The notes under the pieces were generated by a model, which saw only the letters and a list, made by a program, of their open reading frames with translations, searched no databases and was not told the DNA's origin. Shown here piece by piece: positions 1-12,800 of a DNA stretch of 64,000 bases. Made by a program: the position numbers and the translations under genes. This stretch comes from Neodiprion pinetum (Eukaryota; Arthropoda; Insecta; Hymenoptera; Diprionidae). Location: positions 18,121,193 to 18,185,192 of the forward strand of contig NC_060235.2 in NCBI RefSeq assembly GCF_021155775.2, written 5' to 3'. Positions within the stretch are counted from its first letter, which is position 1; every line of letters begins with the position of its first letter.

Positions 1-1256
1 TAACGTTACCAGCTTCACTCTCATGTATATTCTCAGCCCAAAATCGTCTATGAATGAAGCAAAAACTTGTAAAAGAAGTGCGACAATTCGAAACGTGTGT
101 ATAATATAAAAACGTGAATCATGTCGTAATTAGTCACTCCGTAATCAGGAACAGGAATCAACGCAGTAATGGAAAAATAACGATTCTCGTGATATCAGTA
201 AGCGTGCACAATGCGAGTGGACGATGAACAGAAGAAAACGACAGTCATCGTAGCGAAACGACAGACTTTTGTAGCTGTTATATATATATAATATATATAT
301 ATAGTGGCGAAATGATGATACAGAGAGACGGCGAGAGCCAAGTGGATAGAGATAAATGGCTAAAAGACCAAAGCCGCCTTTTCCTAGCTGTCGCCCATCA
401 CTTAGCCGTCCCTCGACCGTGAGCCGAGACTCGCGATGCTGATGCTGGACCACAGCGAAGAGCAGCTACAGCAACGTTGGTACGAAGAGTGCCGGACGCG
501 AAACAGAAATACTCGACGACTACACGCTGCTCTTGCGGCCTATTTCGGTGTCTCGCCTCTTTATCTTCCTCCTCCTCTTCTCTAATCCCCCTCTGCCTCT
601 ATATTCCGCCAATCTCATTATTCTTATTCTTTTGTCGAGACCCCTTTTTTCGAGCGAGGGTAAAAATATAGAATGATCAAAAAATCGAAGGACTGTAATG
701 TCGAATTTTTAAAATAGAGAAAACTCAATTTTTGAAAAAAAAAACTTATAAACGTCGAAAGTCGATGTACGGTGAAGCAAAAGATTAGATGGTCAGAACG
801 TAGAATGCGAAACTGTAGAATCGTCAGAATTTCTCCCGATAGTACAGAATCGCGTACGGATTCTCGATTTTGCTTATCCATGTTTTGACCTTTCTATATT
901 TGATCATTCTGTACTTCGACTTTGTATATTAAAAATTTTTTGCACTCAAACTTTCCACATCCTTAAATTCTACGAACAAGATTTCCGCGTCTATGAGAAT
1001 TCGATATTCTGGTCCTTTTAAAAATTGGCAATTCTAGATTTTTACCCTTACCCCCTTTTTCCTCCTCACTCTCTCCCTTTCTCTCTCTCTCTCTCTCTTT
1101 CGCTCTCTTCGTTACAGGGTATAGCAAAATTTCAAGATACACCAGAAGAAAGGACGAACAAATAAATTGTGCAGATCGAACCTAATACCAGCATGACGAA
1201 TTAATTCGCAAAAGAGTTGGCTACAAATTTCTCTACACGTAATTTTTATTACTATA

Positions 1257-1294
<38 letters not shown>
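1..1294. other. gene-poor stretch ending in a TA microsatellite
   Basis: No convincing coding exon is visible here. Short open frames run through low-complexity sequence and lack plausible splice sites or recognisable motifs. A pyrimidine-rich patch lies at about 1050-1110, and an uninterrupted TA run occupies 1261-1294 directly against the first fold-back element. The stretch could be intergenic, or the intron of a gene lying to the left. Confidence 0.5.
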
Positions 1295-1298
<4 letters not shown>

Positions 1299-2267
1299 GG
1301 TGGTCCTTAAAAAGCTTATTTCCGAATTTCTATGCTCCCAACGGCCTAAACACTTCCATATCGTTAAAAAAAAATCACAAAAAATTGACAGCCCTCAATT
1401 GCTATCCTAAAGTTTGTCCCACGGCGGCCAAAGTTTTTACATTTAAATAACATGTAAGTTATTTATCTTCATGTTCATTTATATGTTACTCGGCTGCATC
1501 TTATGCTATCGCTTCGTAATTAGGCTGGATTTGTCCGCTGGACACTTTTAAAGAGCATATATTTATGTGCAAATCCAGCCTAATTAAGAAGCGATCTAAA
1601 AGTTCTAAAAGCAGGGAAAACGTGGCTGAGTTACATAAAAACTCTATGCGATAAGTGTGAAGTATCACATAATAATTAAGAAAAAAAATTAAATTCTATG
1701 TTAGAACATTAAGAGAACTACACAAATTTAGTTCGAATTTTTTTATTATAATTATATAGTATAAAAATTACGGTGGGAAAAAACTCGATAATGGAATAAT
1801 TTTTTTAAAATTCTCTTTCCATCACCCTGCAAGTTTTGAAATACAGCGTTTAAAGATCTGACAAAATTCTATCAAAATTGTCCATAATTATTTTTGCTGA
1901 GAATTTGACCGTTTATTACTCAAAAATAGCAAAAAATAATTACTTTCAATACTTATCCCGGAGAAACGGTTCAAGAATGGTCAAGATACCGTGGACACTT
2001 TTAAAGAGTATATATTTATGTGAAAATCCAGCCTAATTACGAAGCGATAGCATAAGATGCAGCCGAGTAACATATAAATGAACATGAAGACGAAAAACTT
2101 ACATGTTATTTAAATGTGAAAAATTTGGCCGCCGTGAGACAAACTTTAGTATAGCAATTGAGGGCTGTCAATTTTTTGTGATTATTTTTTTTTTTAACGA
2201 TATGGAAGTGTTTAGGCCGTTGGCAGCATAGAAATTCGGAAATAACCTTTTTAAGGACCACCCTAAT
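1295..2267. mobile_element. fold-back (MITE-like) element A with about 280-bp inverted arms
   Basis: The left arm (about 1297-1585) begins TTAGGGTGGTCCTTAAAAA and the right arm (about 1990-2266) ends with its reverse complement. The arms agree over roughly 280 bp, including a shared segment around ACATGTAAG and a shared GGACACTTTTAAAGAG block, and are separated by about 400 bp of unique AT-rich sequence. The element sits in TA repeats, compatible with a TA target duplication. The left arm also carries an internal inverted copy of an ATTAGGCTGGATTT motif. No transposase is encoded, so it would be non-autonomous. The same terminal motif recurs near 7.87 kb and 27.41 kb. Placement in the Tc1/mariner group is an inference from the TA flanks only. 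Confidence 0.8.
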
Positions 2268-2673
2268 ATATACGTATATATCTCGCGCCATAATAATTAT
2301 TGTGTATACAATAATATAATACTGCGAGTAAATACCACTACTGAAGTTTTTATGATTTCGAAATATTACTATTGCAGAAGGAAAGATCTATACAGACTGT
2401 TATTTCAAAAACAGAACACGTTAATTTTGAGTTTATAAATTGACGAATTATTGCAGTGGGTCTTAATTTCTGGAGTGGGAGAGAAAAAAAAAAAAAAAAA
2501 AAAAAAAAAAAACGAGGTGTGGAGAACGCAGAGGCGTCGAGAGGCGTCTTCTCCGAGGCACGTGGTGCACGAGACTGCACGATCGAAAGACACGCGACAA
2601 GAAGACGACACACGGAATAGTCGTCAACGATGAGCTGCATGGAAGTGTCGTTTAAAGAAGTAGAGAGAGAGAG

Positions 2674-2736
<63 letters not shown>

Positions 2737-5700
2737 TAACCGGGACGCGACTCGACGCGTCTCGTTGGCGACGATTATACATGTATATATATATATGTAT
2801 GTGTGTGTGTGTGTGTGTGTATTTACACGCATACGCACACATTATAAAGCAGAGACGTTGTTATTTTCGTTAGAAAATAACTATAAAAATAGAACAGCGC
2901 CGATGCGTCTGCCGAAGGACAGATTAAGGTGAAAATCACTTTAAATTAGGCGGGCGGGAAAGAGAGGAAGAGGGAAAGGGAAATGAGGGAAATAAGAGAG
3001 AGAGAGACAGAGAGAGAGAGAAAGAAAATGCAGTGCTTTCAAGTTACCAACCCGTAGCTCGTTTCCCTGTAGATTTCGCAAATATCTATTCTATCACACT
3101 TTATGAAATGAGAGGAAACGAGAAGGAGTAAAAAAATAAATTCAGTGTCAAAATATCCCGAGCAAACATTATCGATACCGCGACGTGTGGAGAAGAAAAG
3201 AAATCGTTTGTTTCCGAGAGATGAAAAATTGTAACATTGTTTCAATCGCAGGTATACGTTACGTTAAAAAAAAAAAAATGGGTGCGTGTACTTATGTACG
3301 CGCGTGAGAAGTTATACTTCTTTGGCATCATTAAAAAACAATAAAACAAATAACGGATGTCTTACATTATATTTAAATAATCTATTAAATTTTTGTCACG
3401 AACTTTTTATTAAATGTTCTATTAAATTTATTTCTTTATTTTGTAAATATTAAAAAACCAATAATAAATATTCAACATTGATAATTTAATAATATTTAGT
3501 ATTAATTATATTAAATAATGATATTTTAATTTATATCAATAAATAATACATACGGATAACTAACCTCAATTATATTGGATCACTTGAAAAAGTATTTTAG
3601 CACAATTAGTGTAAAGTATTTTAGCACTAATATTCACAAATTTTTCGAGACTTAATGAATTCGGTTGAGTGCGCAACTTCATCCTGTTAATTTTGTGTTA
3701 CAATTTGGTGTTACAGTGATGCGCGCGCATCTTGAAATTTCACTCTCATCAGTTTTTCATAACGCGCCTAAAGAAGTATAACTTCAAAAATTCCATTTAC
3801 AGGTAAAGACATTTTCGCATACGGAGAATAATTTGTACTATAGGTTATACCGATCGCAACTCGAATTTCATTTCATTTCCAATAATTATAATTATACGTT
3901 TAATGCAATGCTATTGAATCGTTGTATTCAAACGATACCCATAACTATACATATATAAGTTATTACGTATCTGTAAAAAGCCTGCAGCTGAACTTTCATT
4001 CACGTTAAACCGACGCGAATGAAACACACACACGCACAGGTACATGGACTAGTATACACACGTATAACTATGTAACAATACACCACGCCCACAATGTAAC
4101 AATACAGTGGAAGTATGTATATACATATACTTTTATATATTTCTTGTTGATATCGAGGTCCGTTAAGACGAATATTGCGGTAGTAAGAAATGAGTTTTAT
4201 GGCTAGAAATCCGTAAAACCTTATCCCGTAATTCTAATCTGACGTTGGAGAGTCGCGCCTGCGTGTGTGAGTATGTGTGTATTCACATTCTACATGGATA
4301 GATACCTGCGTAAATACATACACATAACGTTATGTATTGTACACATACCGCAATCCGGTTCGATATCCTAGACTATCGAGATTAACGCTCTCGTAAAAAA
4401 CCAGGTATATTTATACGTATGTGTAGATGTAGTAAATACATCTACACATCGATAATACGAGTCAGGGTTAAATTGAAATCTCGTGATTCCGTGTTTTCGA
4501 TCAGCGCGATTGCGTGATATCTAAGCCACGTGCGCGTGCGAAAAACTAATTGTGCATAGAAATAATGTCGCATGCGTAGAAATACTCTCACTGACTTTTG
4601 TTATACGATATAATGTATAAATCGGTGTGCGTGTAAATATTAAAAGAAGAATCAGCAGATTGATAAAACGATCGACTATCAATCAGCACCTAGGATAATT
4701 ATTACAATCAGCGATAACTAATCCACCTTGGCAACAGCTACTAATAAATTCAATCACTCAGTCAGTCAGTCAGTCAATCAGTCAGTCATCCACATATGTC
4801 CGCCGTAACAGCGTTTGAGAGTTGTGTGGAAGCGTATAATAATGAGAGACATCGGATGATTTTTTAAAAGAACAGATAGGGAGGCGGAGGGAGGGAATGA
4901 ATAATGAAATAGATGAGAAATATATAAAAAAAAAAAAAACACAAAAAAAAAAAAAAAAAACAAGCATTGTAAACTCCTCACGCCACTTAATTGTTATACG
5001 CCGGTACGACAACTAATGTGAGAGACTTTGTAAATCGTATAAAATAAAATACGTGTGTGTACAATAACAACACTGTAAGCGATCGAAGAAAAATGTGACC
5101 ACAATAAGCAGAAATCCTCTTGTAAATTTTCAGCCAAGTATTGATGAATAGAAATAACGATCATTGAAATATTGTGATACGTGTGTATTACAACGACGAC
5201 AAACGTAGGTGTAAAATGTCTCCGCTGAGATGATATACAAGCGAATGACGTAATCCAATAACTTATATTGAAACGACGATAGTGTCAGGCGATTAGCATT
5301 ATAACGGTTTATGATCGTATTTAATTATACACACATCACCTGATCATCCTCATCGTCCTCATTTGTGTGCGTACTTAGACACACGTTGTATATGCATATA
5401 CATGACATACATACAGAACCACGTGCCTGTGCAAAAGTTCCGAACGTAATTCATAATTTGAACGATAATTCATGATATAACTCTGTACCAATATAGGTAT
5501 ATGCGACAAAAGTTTTCCAATATAATACGGAATTTTTTCAGGAAACGATAAGCACAACATCTTACCATAATTTGGGAAACGAAAAGAGAAGCTAACGCCA
5601 ATTTTGCGAGACCGGTACAGACACGAGGAGCGATGGAAGAAGGACCGTCGTTCGGCCTTCGGGGGTTCGTCGAGTCCCGTTGTCGGTCGTGGTGGTGGGA

Positions 5701-7868
5701 GTTTGAGGGTGATTGGGGCCGATCGATGAACCCCCGACCTCCCTCCACCCCCAACCACCGCCTTTTCCTCTTTTCCTCTTTCCCTGCGGGGCCTCGCCAG
5801 GGGCAAACCAGACCTACTTATATGCCGGTACTAGGTCTGGTAGGATACGGAGAATGTGCAGGACGAACGAGTAGACTGGAGGGATGTGAGGAGCACGACG
5901 AACACCATTATCTAAAAACGTGCATCCCGTGAACAAAATCCGCAGCGCAAACTGTTCTAAACTTCCAAGCCATGAGCTCTGCTCAAGATTCAATTTCACC
6001 AGGCGAAGCATTCGTTTTAAACGTCTCGTTTGGCGAACAGGTAAACCGTAACTAACTTCACGACGAAAAAACAACCTGATGCAGTGTAGGTTACCTTACT
6101 TGCTGTATCTGCAGTGATCGTTCACCGATAGCTTTTGCTTCTAAGGTTCCCATGCAGGGAAATATAGTTGTCTCTGCATCAGATCTGACCCTTTGATTCC
6201 GTTTACTGGTATAAACGGTACATAGGTAGAGTATCAGGATGGCGACAGACCGGGAAAACCGAGAAAAGTCAGGGAATTACGATGGAACATGGGGAAAAAC
6301 TTACTTTTTTTTTATAAATCGTTTTCAGACTTCAGCTATGCTTCGTTAATTCAGTTAAGCTAACTTTCTGAAATAGCATTGTTCAATTTCTAACTATTTT
6401 TGTGAAACGAAGCAATACTACGTGTTTTTTAGATCTAAATTTAGACATTCCAGGTGCGTAACTTCTGGAGCTTTAGGTCATAAAAGCAGCCCAACGTTAA
6501 GTTTCGTAGGAAGAAGTCAGACAGTTCTGGATTCTTTTATAGGAAAAGTTAGGGAAAAGTCAGAGAATATTATTTGAGCAAAATTGTCGCCACCTCGAGT
6601 GTACTTGTCCAATACGCGTTAATCAAAAAGTCAACGCCCTCGGGCTGACCGGACACTGCAAGGCACAAGGCATGATGCATGGAAGAGAGATAGAGAGGGA
6701 AATATAGTGAGCTGTGTACGAGTTATAAACCACCCGTCACACCTCCAGCAACGAGGGCTAAAGTCTCCTACCGCACCACTTCTATATCCTCGATTATTGC
6801 GCACCTTTGCAAGACCACCAACGATCATCACGGGCGACAGCAGCTGCACACACGGCGTTTGCGCAGTGTGTCGAATTGCATTGTACCTACTGTGTAATAA
6901 TACGTATGCAAGGTCGCCGATGCATCGAGCCAGAGTGATAGAAGGTGGTCGTCTTACATGGTGGAGCTATGGTGGGTAGAGGCAAGGAGAAGCATCTTAT
7001 ATGGGTTTACAACTGAAAAAGTTTCCATCAAAAAGCGACGGATAGTCGTTGAGCAAGTCACCAGAATGGAGCTAATAAGCAATCAGGGTTAAATCTGAAC
7101 TTGGCGGTTGTAACGGACGAAGTATGCGAAACTTTTGCTTAACAGCAATGCCATCTTAATTGTTCTCTGTTTCATGGACACTTTTGTACACGTGGAGATA
7201 GTCCTCGTTGCAAACCAAGCGTCGCATCAGCAACGTGGTGTCGGTCTACCACCACCGCGAACAAAGTTCACCCTCGGTAAGCAAGCGACAAGAGTCTGCT
7301 CCCCCGCTTGCATAATGCAGCCCGGGCTAGTCGGTCGCCTCCTTCTACCTCCAACCTCCTACCTTCTACCTCCTCATCCACCCTCTTCCCCAATACTTTG
7401 CGCCCATTAGCTTCATACCGTAACGTTGTTGTCGTCGTACAGTCTGCAGGTATAATAGCACAGACACACGCAAACACGCACACACGATGTACCTGATGCT
7501 TGTATATGCGACTTTATTGCATACTGAACATGGCTGGTCTGTGTTTGTGTAACGTGATGCAAGGGTGCAGGCTGTATCTATTTTACACGGTCATCGGGGC
7601 GGTAACCGTACACATAATATCGCGCTGAATGCTTTTTTCACCCTCCCTCCCTCCCTCTCGCTCTCTCTCTCCCTTTCTCTCTTTCTCTGCAGTATGCAGC
7701 CTGCAGGGGACATTAGACAGCATCTTCTTCTCATGCCGCACATGTGATACGTCATTTATAGGTACTGTAGCGTTCCGTTCTTTCTCTTTCGTCTTAATTT
7801 AATTCTTATATCTTGTAATAATGACAATCCGACGATACTGCGGATTTGGGCTATACGTATATACGTAT
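2268..7868. other. gene-poor stretch rich in simple repeats
   Basis: This stretch holds a poly-A run (2484-2512), a GA array (2662-2733), an AT/GT array (about 2778-2820), paired poly-A runs (about 4925-4961), a CAGT-type tetranucleotide array (about 4758-4789) and a pyrimidine tract (about 7640-7690). The part from 5.6 to 7.4 kb has higher GC and overlapping open frames on both strands, but none has a domain or a consistent exon structure that I can defend. I therefore call no gene here. Confidence 0.5.
2662..2733. repeat. GA dinucleotide microsatellite
   Basis: This is a run of GA units with a single GAGC interruption near its start. It produces spurious Arg-Glu or Leu-Ser open frames on the two strands. 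Confidence 0.95.
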
Positions 7869-8480
7869 ATTAGACCTGTCCTTAAGAAGAGTTGATGTCG
7901 AATTTCGATGTTCGCATCCCTCAAATTTGTTCGAAATAATTGAAAAAAAATGTTACATTTTTTTTCTCTCCATATTTACCCACCCCTAGAAAGCCTTACT
8001 TTTTCTCATAAAAAAAGCATTGATTTTTCGAGGTTTTTGTTCAAAAATGCGTACCAGGTACAAAAAAAATGGTTCGAATTTTTCTAAAAGAGCAAATCGA
8101 AGATCAATTTGTCTCCTTTAAAATGTCACTTGGCAAATTTGGCTATCTCTATTTTTGACTCCGCCATCCAACCTTTGGTGCGGCAAGGAATTTCGACTGG
8201 TAAATCCAAGCTTTTGAGCTGTCAAGGAACTTAATGGGATTGCTCTTAAAGAAAAAGGAAATTCTTCGCTGAAAATAATAAATAGAAATTCAAAAATTTC
8301 TATCGCCTCATCTTCGTCTTACAAGAGGTTTGCATTATTAAGCTTCGTTGAGATTGTCCAAAAGTTCAGCTTCACATGTCAAAATGTCTTGCAAAATTTT
8401 ATTTAAAATTATTTCGAACTAATTTGAGGGGTTCGACCATCGAAGTTCGATTTCACTCTTCTTAAGGGTACGTCTGATAT
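7869..8480. mobile_element. fold-back (MITE-like) element B
   Basis: The left end (TTAGACCTGTCCTTAAGAAG) and the reverse complement of the right end (CAGACGTACCCTTAAGAAG) align over about 75-80 bp, including shared CCCTCAAAT and TTCGAAATAATT blocks. The element is about 610 bp long with TATA on both sides, so a TA target duplication is likely. No protein is encoded. Its arms resemble those of elements A and C in layout: a CTTAAG-type tip, then CGAATTTCGATG, then CCCCTCAAAT, then AAATAATT. This suggests diverged members of one family. Confidence 0.75.
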
Positions 8481-9749
8481 AGCAAAATCGATTTTACAAC
8501 GGAGGTTGTATAACTTACAAGTTATTTATCACGCTGCATACTGATCATGTTAAACGGAAAAAGCATTTGTATGAGATATTGCAGGCTAAGTTTGTCTGGA
8601 TGTGAACGTTTCGACTACGAAATTTGTTGACAGCGTGGAATAATTACATGTCACAGTAAGAAAATACTGAAGGTATTGGTTAGGTTTCTTATATAGGTAT
8701 GCGTGTGACACTAAATCGATACAGTTCGGTTCGATATCGAGAACAGTTTATGCTACATCATAGGAATATATAATGGATTATTATATTGACAATGAGAACA
8801 CGTACGTTCCGGCAAGGGAAATATATCGTCAAATATATTATAATCGCCTATTATATAATATATAATTATTATAAACTAAGTACGCATATTTTAATAATTG
8901 GGGTAAACGGAAATCGGATTTCGAAAGCGATTGTATAATTATATATAGAGCGGGGGAAATTCAATAAAGAAGAAAAAGAAATACGCAGACGTGTTGCGTC
9001 ATTAATGAAATTGGTATTATCAAAGGGTAATTGAAAAAAAGAAAAGAAAATTAACGGAAGAAGCGATGTAATAATATCGCTGATCGTGCCTCGTGTCATT
9101 CGTGAGGCAGGTCACATATCGGAAACCCGTCCCTCGTTAATTGTCGCTTTTAATTAGGTAGGTATCTGCCTACATAACATTACACGTACATACAGTTCTA
9201 CACGTATTACATCTTCGTCTCGCGATATATATATAGTTATACAGATTTTGTATTACTTGTAGAAAAAGAGAATATCCGGTAAATTGAATAACGCGCCACA
9301 TACCTACGTAAGAGTTGGTTAAAGAAAAAAAGATAATAATATGAACATTCATCCTCATTCATTGGTTCCATCATTCATGCAGCTTCGGGTTTAGAATTCA
9401 GTTTTTGGAAAGGTGTGAAGGTGATCTATGTACGATGTACGGTCTGCGCGATATAGCCTTGAACTTCTTGAAGATCAGTATGTAGTTGAGAATTATTTGA
9501 AAAGGTTGATGGTTATCCGCTGTCACCGACTCGTAAACGCGTGTATGGGTAAATGACAAAGTGTGAAAAGGTTGCGGCGACGGCTACGTTGATGCCTCTT
9601 AAACGATGCAGATAGGAAAACGAGTGGAATGAAGCGTCGATCGGCCGCGAGCACATGGCAAGAGCCGTGAGCCGGCAACGACGGCGGCATCAGCATAGCA
9701 GAAGAGAAGAGTGAGCGAGAGAGATAAAGATGGAAAAGAAGGAGAGAGG

Positions 9750-9786
<37 letters not shown>

Positions 9787-9788
<2 letters not shown>

Positions 9789-9840
9789 TGGCATAGTCAC
9801 TGCCCGTGACACCAGCTGTCAGGCTGATGCCTCTGCCACC
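9787..9840 (+). other. short imperfect hairpin
   Basis: The 54-nt segment begins GGTGGCA and ends TGCCACC. Inside, TCA pairs with TGA, GCC with GGC and TGAC with GTCA, around an ACCAGCT loop. It lies directly after a GA microsatellite. It is shorter than a typical animal microRNA precursor and I do not recognise a known microRNA, so its function is unknown. Confidence 0.4.
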
Positions 9841-12800
9841 TTAAATATAGATTGCTGTACTCTTAACCAACCATCCAACCATCTACCCATCCATTCGTGA
9901 GTAATTCACAAATCATCCACCTTTTGGGCATATTTATATCCATGCATTTATTTCAGCAAGCTTAAGACAAAGAGGAACAAGTTTGGAAGTAGGTAAAAAT
10001 TGATACAGTATTATTGAGTATTCAAGTCACCAGTCAAGGCCTTCACCGTATTACCAGACACAAAGCGTATTGTACATTTTCGGAAAACTGCGGTCATACA
10101 CGACAACGGAGACCAGAAGATCTCAAACCAGTTTCCTGACTGACGTCGCTATAAAATTTTTCAAATAATTGTAATAGTGAAAGAGAAAGTTAACGTTTGA
10201 TCTTTTGTCGTCATCAGCATCGTAATCGTGATATCAGCAATCCTGCACATATACGGATACGTGGCGAAGGGAGAGAAGAGAAGAAGGAAAAAAGTGGCAC
10301 AATCAAAGTAGAGAATACCAGACCACACAACCCTCTCCAATGACAAACACCACAGAGGGATATAAATCAAACAACAAACAAAAGATAAAGACGAAATAAG
10401 GAAATGGAAAAAAATGTATGCCGTGCGTAGTCCGTGTACGTGACAGTTGGCAAAGATTGGAACCTTGCCCAAATTTCATATAAACGCATCACTGCTGTGC
10501 AAGTTTTCTTTCAAATGTTTCTATATAGCGGTACCATCGCCAAAATCCTGAAATTTCGGCAGGCTAGCTCCGTAGAAAAAGGGGGTGAAAGGGGGGAGGG
10601 GGGAGAGGGGAGGAGAAAGGGGATCAGAAAGCACGGGGAGAAAAATGGGAGGAGGGTAGCAGCAGCGTGGGAATTGAACAAGGTGTTTTACCGTGTACAG
10701 CACACACGCATAGATACGCGGTGCTGTAAGGTTATGGTGTATAATGCTCGTGGAGAGAGGAGAGAGGAGAGAGTGCCGGTGCGTGGAGGGCGCGTGTGTT
10801 GCGCTTGGTACGAAATAACATCGTGATGGAACACCGGCACCGCACCGCATTGTGATGATGTGCCGCAGGGGTGAGTGAGTGTAACGCCATGAGCGCACAT
10901 GCCGTCCCTGGTCCGAAGCCCCGAAAAACCCCCGTACGAGTAATTCTTACCCACAGCGTCGTACCCCTGACACCGTGTCTACACGGCGAAGCGAAGCACG
11001 TTGCAGGCCAATATCTTACGGTCTAGGTAAGCACGTTTGTTACTCCTGTGTGGCGCACAGCACTGGTCTTACGGGTAAGAAACAGAGCAAGGTTAGAATT
11101 ACAACGGGAAACAAGAAGAAGAAGAAAAAGAAGAAGGAGAAGAAAGTGGAATGATCACAAAAACCAAACATCTACTATACCGTCTCTACTGGCCGAATGG
11201 GGCATAGGACTAACGTGTCCATACGACAACGACGTTGTTGGGTCGATTTGAATTGCATAATTCAATAGTCTAGCCTTTATAGTTTCTAGCGGTAAGTAAC
11301 AAGATGAGAGGTTTGATTTCAGGTACAAATTATTTGAACAACTGTTCACCATCTTCACCTTTACTTTGTCTTTTACATGAAACGTTTTTCTTTTCTAAGA
11401 GGACTATCGATAGTTCCAGTAGAAAACCACACGACGATGAGCATATTCCGTGGTTATTTCTCACCAGCATTTGGCGGTTTCGATATTAATTTTTCAACGT
11501 TTGGGAAGAAATGATGAAGTTCAATTATATGACCAGTTCGTTGTTATAACGAGTATCTGGTGCAATAGGAGAACCCGGAAACTAATAGGAGGGATTGATC
11601 GACTTCAAGAAGAAGACCAACCTGAAAGCACACGCTATAAAGGTTGCAGAAAATATCAAGCATACAAGAAAAGTGTACCTATAAGTCATAAGTCAGGTAT
11701 GTTTTCCATGGTTCGAGTAGAAACGCCATATCATTGATTCGTCGCGGATTTCGAAATCGGACACCATAGGGCGTAATGCACCACAAAATCTGCAGCTATA
11801 GGCAGCTCGAAGGTCGCAAGATGAGTTTTAAAATCGGTACTATTCCCCTGTTCAAATATGTATACAGTACCTAAAGAAACAAGTCTACACATTGTGATAC
11901 GTGTACTTTGTGGTAGCATTAAAAGGTTAACAACGTATTGGATTAATTAAAGAATCAGATCATCCGCATTGTTCGAATACCAGTTATGCTTCGTACTCTC
12001 ACTGCGCGATCGGTACCCGGAAGATCATACAGAGTACATAAGTAGAAAGACAGAAGTGTGGTTAATTCGATCATAAAGACAGCGTCACAGACGAGAATCT
12101 GTAATAGCGATAACGATCCTGGCATTAAAGAACCTGCATATTCCATAGACGCACGTAGACGACGAGAGGAGAAAATAAAGACTAGGGTATGACTGAAAAT
12201 CCTACCTGAATGTGTAACGAGTGCCAAGGAAAGAGCGACGACAGCGACGACGATAAAGGATTTGTCGACCTTAGTGTAAGACAGTCGACGATGACTAGAG
12301 TCTCTTCTTCTCCGCCAACTGTTTTGGCCACGTCCGGTGAACCGCAGTGATGCAGATGAGTGGGGAGGGGTGCTCCTCGGGGATGACGACGACGCCGTGT
12401 CCTCGGCAGGGCGTTGCGGGGACTGCAATCGCGGAGGATCGCGTTCTTCGAGGAGGAGGAAGCGGGTTCGGGCCCGGTCATGGGGCCCGTTCATGGCCTG
12501 GGTATCGGCCAGCGTGGGCTGCTCCTCAGGTCAGCGTCTCCTCAGATCAACAGGACCTATTCCCTCGACTGTTCCTGCCTGCAGCTGCTGGACCGACGGC
12601 GACCACCGCGGCAGCATCACACTGGAATAGTCTTATATTATCTTCCTTCCTTCCTCCTTTCCTTCTTCCTGCCTATCCTTCCACTTCCTCTTTTCCTCCG
12701 AAGCTTCTCTCTTCGATGTTCCGGGTTATTACAGGTTCGGGGGATGAAGATGGAGAATTGACTATTCCACCAAGCCGGTTGTGTTATTCCAGTATTTAGC

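Noticed and set aside
2350..2932. Open frames of 70-160 codons on both strands
   Set aside because: They are translations of GA, GT and poly-A microsatellites with no domain or splice logic.
12347..12799. Plus-strand 150-codon frame in the GC-rich island
   Set aside because: Competing frames on both strands are equally open, and none shows a motif or splice structure that chooses between them.
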